From Myxococcales bacterium (GTDB lineage: Bacteria; Myxococcota_A; Polyangia; Palsa-1104), in NCBI GenBank assembly GCA_023248835.1, contig JAHFDU010000156.1, positions 1 to 8,786 on the forward strand: a DNA stretch of 8,786 nt. The letters are read 5' to 3'. This document shows positions 6,801 to 8,786 of the stretch, piece after piece (positions within the stretch are counted from its first letter, which is position 1; each line of letters opens with the position of its first letter). The notes below the pieces were generated by a model that made no database searches, had not been told where the DNA came from, and saw nothing but the letters and a program-made list of their open reading frames with translations. Made by a program: the position numbers and the translations under genes.

Positions 6801-8599
6801 CGCCAACCATCGTTTGGGGCTTGCTCGGACTGTGGTGGTTGCTCGACGGTCTGCGACTGCGCGGACGAATCGCCGCTTTGCAACCGGTTCCGCTGCGGTC
6901 TTCGGAACCGATTGCCTTGAACGAAGACTATCGCTTGCTGCTGCGGCCGGGCGCTGTGGTGGAGCCAGCAATGGCCCAAGCGGCGATCGCTTACGCGCGT
7001 GCGCACAACCTGGAAGTGCTCGACCTGGTGCCGCAGCACATAGACGTCTCGAGGGCGATGATGTTTGCGGCGGCGGTTGATCCGGCGACCTTTCGTAAGA
7101 ATCGCCTGGCCAAGGGGCATTCCGTGGCGGCGGCGCTGGTGGTGCAGGTTTCGTTGATCGAACGTTGCGGCGAGCTCGACATGGTGCCGAAGACGGCGCT
7201 GGAGTTTCAGCGCTTGGCGATCGCGTTGAAACTGCACGCTGCTATCGACGCCGATTTTGCCATCGCCCAGTTTTCCGGCGTCGACGAGCCGTTTGCCGAG
7301 CGTGCGGAGCTGGTCGATGAGATCTTCGGCGGATTCGCACGCCCGTTGGTGGCGCTGCAAGCGTTGCTTGCTTTGCTCGGTCCTTGGTTTTCGCCGATGG
7401 TTGGCGGTGCAGCACTGGTGCTGCTCCATCTTCAGCCGGCGATTGCGCTCTACCGAACCAGCATTCGGCCAAAGCGATTAGGCCGCGAGATCGTGCTGCG
7501 AACATTTTACGATTTGGCGATGGCGCTTGGTCTGTTTGTTCGCGCTCCCGTGCCGGCGGACGATCCGATTGCGGCGCGTCGCCCGATTTACGATGCGCTG
7601 TTGCGTGATGGTGTCGATCGGTTTTTCGAGCCGCGCCGCGACTCCTGTCCGCTTTGTAGCGGAGCGGAGCTGAAACTGGTGCTCGACACCCAAGATGTGT
7701 ATCAACACAAGCCGGGGCGGTTTCGTCTCGAGCGATGCCGACAGTGTGGTCACATTTTTCAAAATCCGCGCCTGTCGCTCGCCGGCCTCGATTTTTACTA
7801 TCGCGATTTCTATGACGGCCTCGGTGAGACGCTGCTCGGCGGCATTTTCGGCGGTGGCACCGGGCCGTACTACGCCCGCGCCGATATGGTCAAACAGGTC
7901 GCGTCACCTCGGCGTTGGCTCGATGTCGGCGCCGGCCACGGCCATTTTTGTCTGCTCGCGCGCGATCGCTTGCCCGATACCAAATTCGATGGCAGCGATC
8001 TTTCCGCTGCGCTCGAGGAGGCGGTCAGACGTCGCTGGATCGACGTCGGCCATCGTGGATTGCTGCTCGATCTGGCAAACGATCTCGCCGTCGCTGAGCC
8101 GCGTTACGATGCGCTCAGCATGAGTCACTATCTTGAGCACACTCGTGACCCGGAGGCGGAGCTGCAAGCGGCGGCGACAATCCTGTCGCCGGGCGGCCAT
8201 TTGCTGATTGATGTGCCCAATCCAGAGTGCTCCTTTCGCTTTCTGTTTGGGCGCTATTGGACGCCGTGGTTTCAGCCTCAGCACCAACACATGTTGTCGG
8301 CGAGAAATCTCGAGAGATTGTTGCGAAAACATCATTTCGAACCACTCCAGTGGCATTACAGGGAAGCCTGTTTGGCCAACGGCTTCACCTTCGCTGCGCT
8401 GTGTGTCATTCATTGGCTGTTTCCGTTCAGTGACGTGCCGTGGCAGCCGCCGCGTTCGCGAGTAAGGATTGTGATGTCGGCGATCGCCTGGCGCTTGGCG
8501 CTACCGGTGCTGCTGCTGGCCTTTGTCGCTGATCGTCTGCTGGCGCCACTTTTTCGCCTGTCGTCCAACACGTTCAGAGTGCTGGCCAAAAAAACGTGA
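6797..8599 (+). CDS. Membrane-associated zinc-ribbon SAM methyltransferase with unrecognised N-terminal domain
   Basis: This 600-aa protein has three parts. Residues 1-22 are a hydrophobic, Trp/Leu-rich segment, probably a membrane anchor. Residues about 30-280 are a domain I do not recognise, containing NLEVLDLVPQHIDVSRA and a strongly hydrophobic stretch near 225-260. Residues about 284-530 are a class I SAM methyltransferase preceded by a zinc ribbon: Cys284-x2-Cys287 (CPLC) and Cys314-x2-Cys317 (CRQCGHIFQNPR), then SAM motif I WLDVGAGHGHF with Asp376, and the later motifs SHYLEHTRDPEAEL and LSPGGHLLIDVP. This ribbon-plus-methyltransferase layout is common among enzymes acting on sugars, lipids or polyketides. 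A last hydrophobic segment at about 558-585 (LALPVLLLAFVADRLLAPLF) suggests a second membrane attachment. The GTG start overlaps the glycosyltransferase stop (GTGA). Likely role (inference): methylating the glycosylated or acyl product at the inner membrane. The methyltransferase call is firm; the acceptor and the N-terminal function are unknown. Confidence 0.88.
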   Translation: MTPTIVWGLLGLWWLLDGLRLRGRIAALQPVPLRSSEPIALNEDYRLLLRPGAVVEPAMAQAAIAYARAHNLEVLDLVPQHIDVSRAMMFAAAVDPATFRKNRLAKGHSVAAALVVQVSLIERCGELDMVPKTALEFQRLAIALKLHAAIDADFAIAQFSGVDEPFAERAELVDEIFGGFARPLVALQALLALLGPWFSPMVGGAALVLLHLQPAIALYRTSIRPKRLGREIVLRTFYDLAMALGLFVRAPVPADDPIAARRPIYDALLRDGVDRFFEPRRDSCPLCSGAELKLVLDTQDVYQHKPGRFRLERCRQCGHIFQNPRLSLAGLDFYYRDFYDGLGETLLGGIFGGGTGPYYARADMVKQVASPRRWLDVGAGHGHFCLLARDRLPDTKFDGSDLSAALEEAVRRRWIDVGHRGLLLDLANDLAVAEPRYDALSMSHYLEHTRDPEAELQAAATILSPGGHLLIDVPNPECSFRFLFGRYWTPWFQPQHQHMLSARNLERLLRKHHFEPLQWHYREACLANGFTFAALCVIHWLFPFSDVPWQPPRSRVRIVMSAIAWRLALPVLLLAFVADRLLAPLFRLSSNTFRVLAKKT

Positions 8600-8786
8600 G
8601 CCGATCTTTTTTCACAGCGACGCCGTCGCCTAAGGTGTTGCTCGCTTGCAGCGCCAACTGGGAGGCCGCCGCTCGCTTGCCGCGCGTGCTCAAGCGCGCT
8701 GGCTGCCGCGTCACCGCTCTGTGTCCGAATGGCTGCAGCCTTTTGCATACCGCCTTCGTCGACGATCGCATTGTCTCAAGCAGTGA
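8596..8786 (+). CDS. Probable ATP-grasp ligase, N-terminal fragment (3'-truncated)
   Basis: The gene starts at a GTG overlapping the methyltransferase stop (GTGA at 8596-8599) and runs off the right edge after 63 codons. After a short polar leader it reads PKVLLACSANWEAAARLPRV, then LKRAGCRVTALCPNGCSLLH. That is a beta-strand with a small-residue loop, a helix with an Ala-Ala-Arg-Leu core, and a second strand ending in CPNG, which is how the pre-ATP-grasp domain of many ATP-grasp ligases begins. A Rossmann-like start of a glycosyltransferase is the main alternative. If it is an ATP-grasp enzyme it would join a carboxylate to an amine or similar nucleophile using ATP, and could add an amino acid or polyamine to the product. 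The diagnostic ATP-binding region lies outside the window, so the family call is tentative; that this is a real coding start in the same operon is much more certain. Confidence 0.5.
   Translation, partial: MSRSFFTATPSPKVLLACSANWEAAARLPRVLKRAGCRVTALCPNGCSLLHTAFVDDRIVSSS

Noticed and set aside
1395..8487. Assigning the window to a cyanobacterium because of GCGATCGC sites
   Set aside because: Seven octamers are suggestive, but the broader CGATCG excess and codon use could explain them, and nothing else in the window points to cyanobacteria.

Overview
The window is a stretch of a bacterial type I polyketide/fatty-acyl biosynthesis operon. All seven genes lie on the plus strand and leave almost no intergenic space: gaps are 2 and 9 nt, and four junctions are 4-nt ATGA or GTGA overlaps. 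The DNA is high-GC by eye (roughly 60-65 %), yet TTT, TTG and GAT codons and poly-T runs are common. GTG starts outnumber ATG four to two. I cannot assign a genus. A high-GC, probably Gram-negative lineage is a guess, and I would not rule out others.

Layout. (1) 1-344: the C-terminal end of a large PKS subunit, a ketoreductase (KR) domain with its Ser/Tyr/Asn residues, stopping right after the KR. (2) 347-4552: a 1401-aa PKS subunit read as ketosynthase (KS) - acyltransferase (AT) - dehydratase (DH) - Sfp-type 4'-phosphopantetheinyl transferase (PPTase), with no KR, no carrier domain and no thioesterase. (3) 4549-4839: a free-standing 96-aa acyl carrier protein. (4) 4849-5649: an alpha/beta-hydrolase with a Ser-Asp-His triad. 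(5) 5646-6800: a GT1-family (UGT/MGT-like) glycosyltransferase. (6) 6797-8599: a 600-aa membrane-associated protein with an unrecognised N-terminal domain followed by a zinc-ribbon class I SAM methyltransferase. (7) 8596-end: the first 63 residues of a protein that looks like an ATP-grasp enzyme.

Working model (inference). The two PKS subunits act together as an iterative synthase. KR comes from the first, DH and the activating PPTase from the second. The missing carrier function comes from the cut-off part of subunit 1 and/or the small ACP. The chain would then be released or transferred by the hydrolase, glycosylated, methylated at the membrane and perhaps ligated by the ATP-grasp enzyme, giving a decorated polyene or beta-hydroxy-acyl glycolipid-like product. 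The domain order resembles enediyne PKSE (KS-AT-ACP-KR-DH-PPT) and PUFA or heterocyst-glycolipid synthases split over two polypeptides, but no enediyne accessory gene is visible here. I do not recognise the cluster as a characterised pathway, so it is a credible candidate for an undescribed one. No RNA gene, CRISPR array, mobile element, promoter or terminator is visible, and no stretch over 300 bases lacks a gene.
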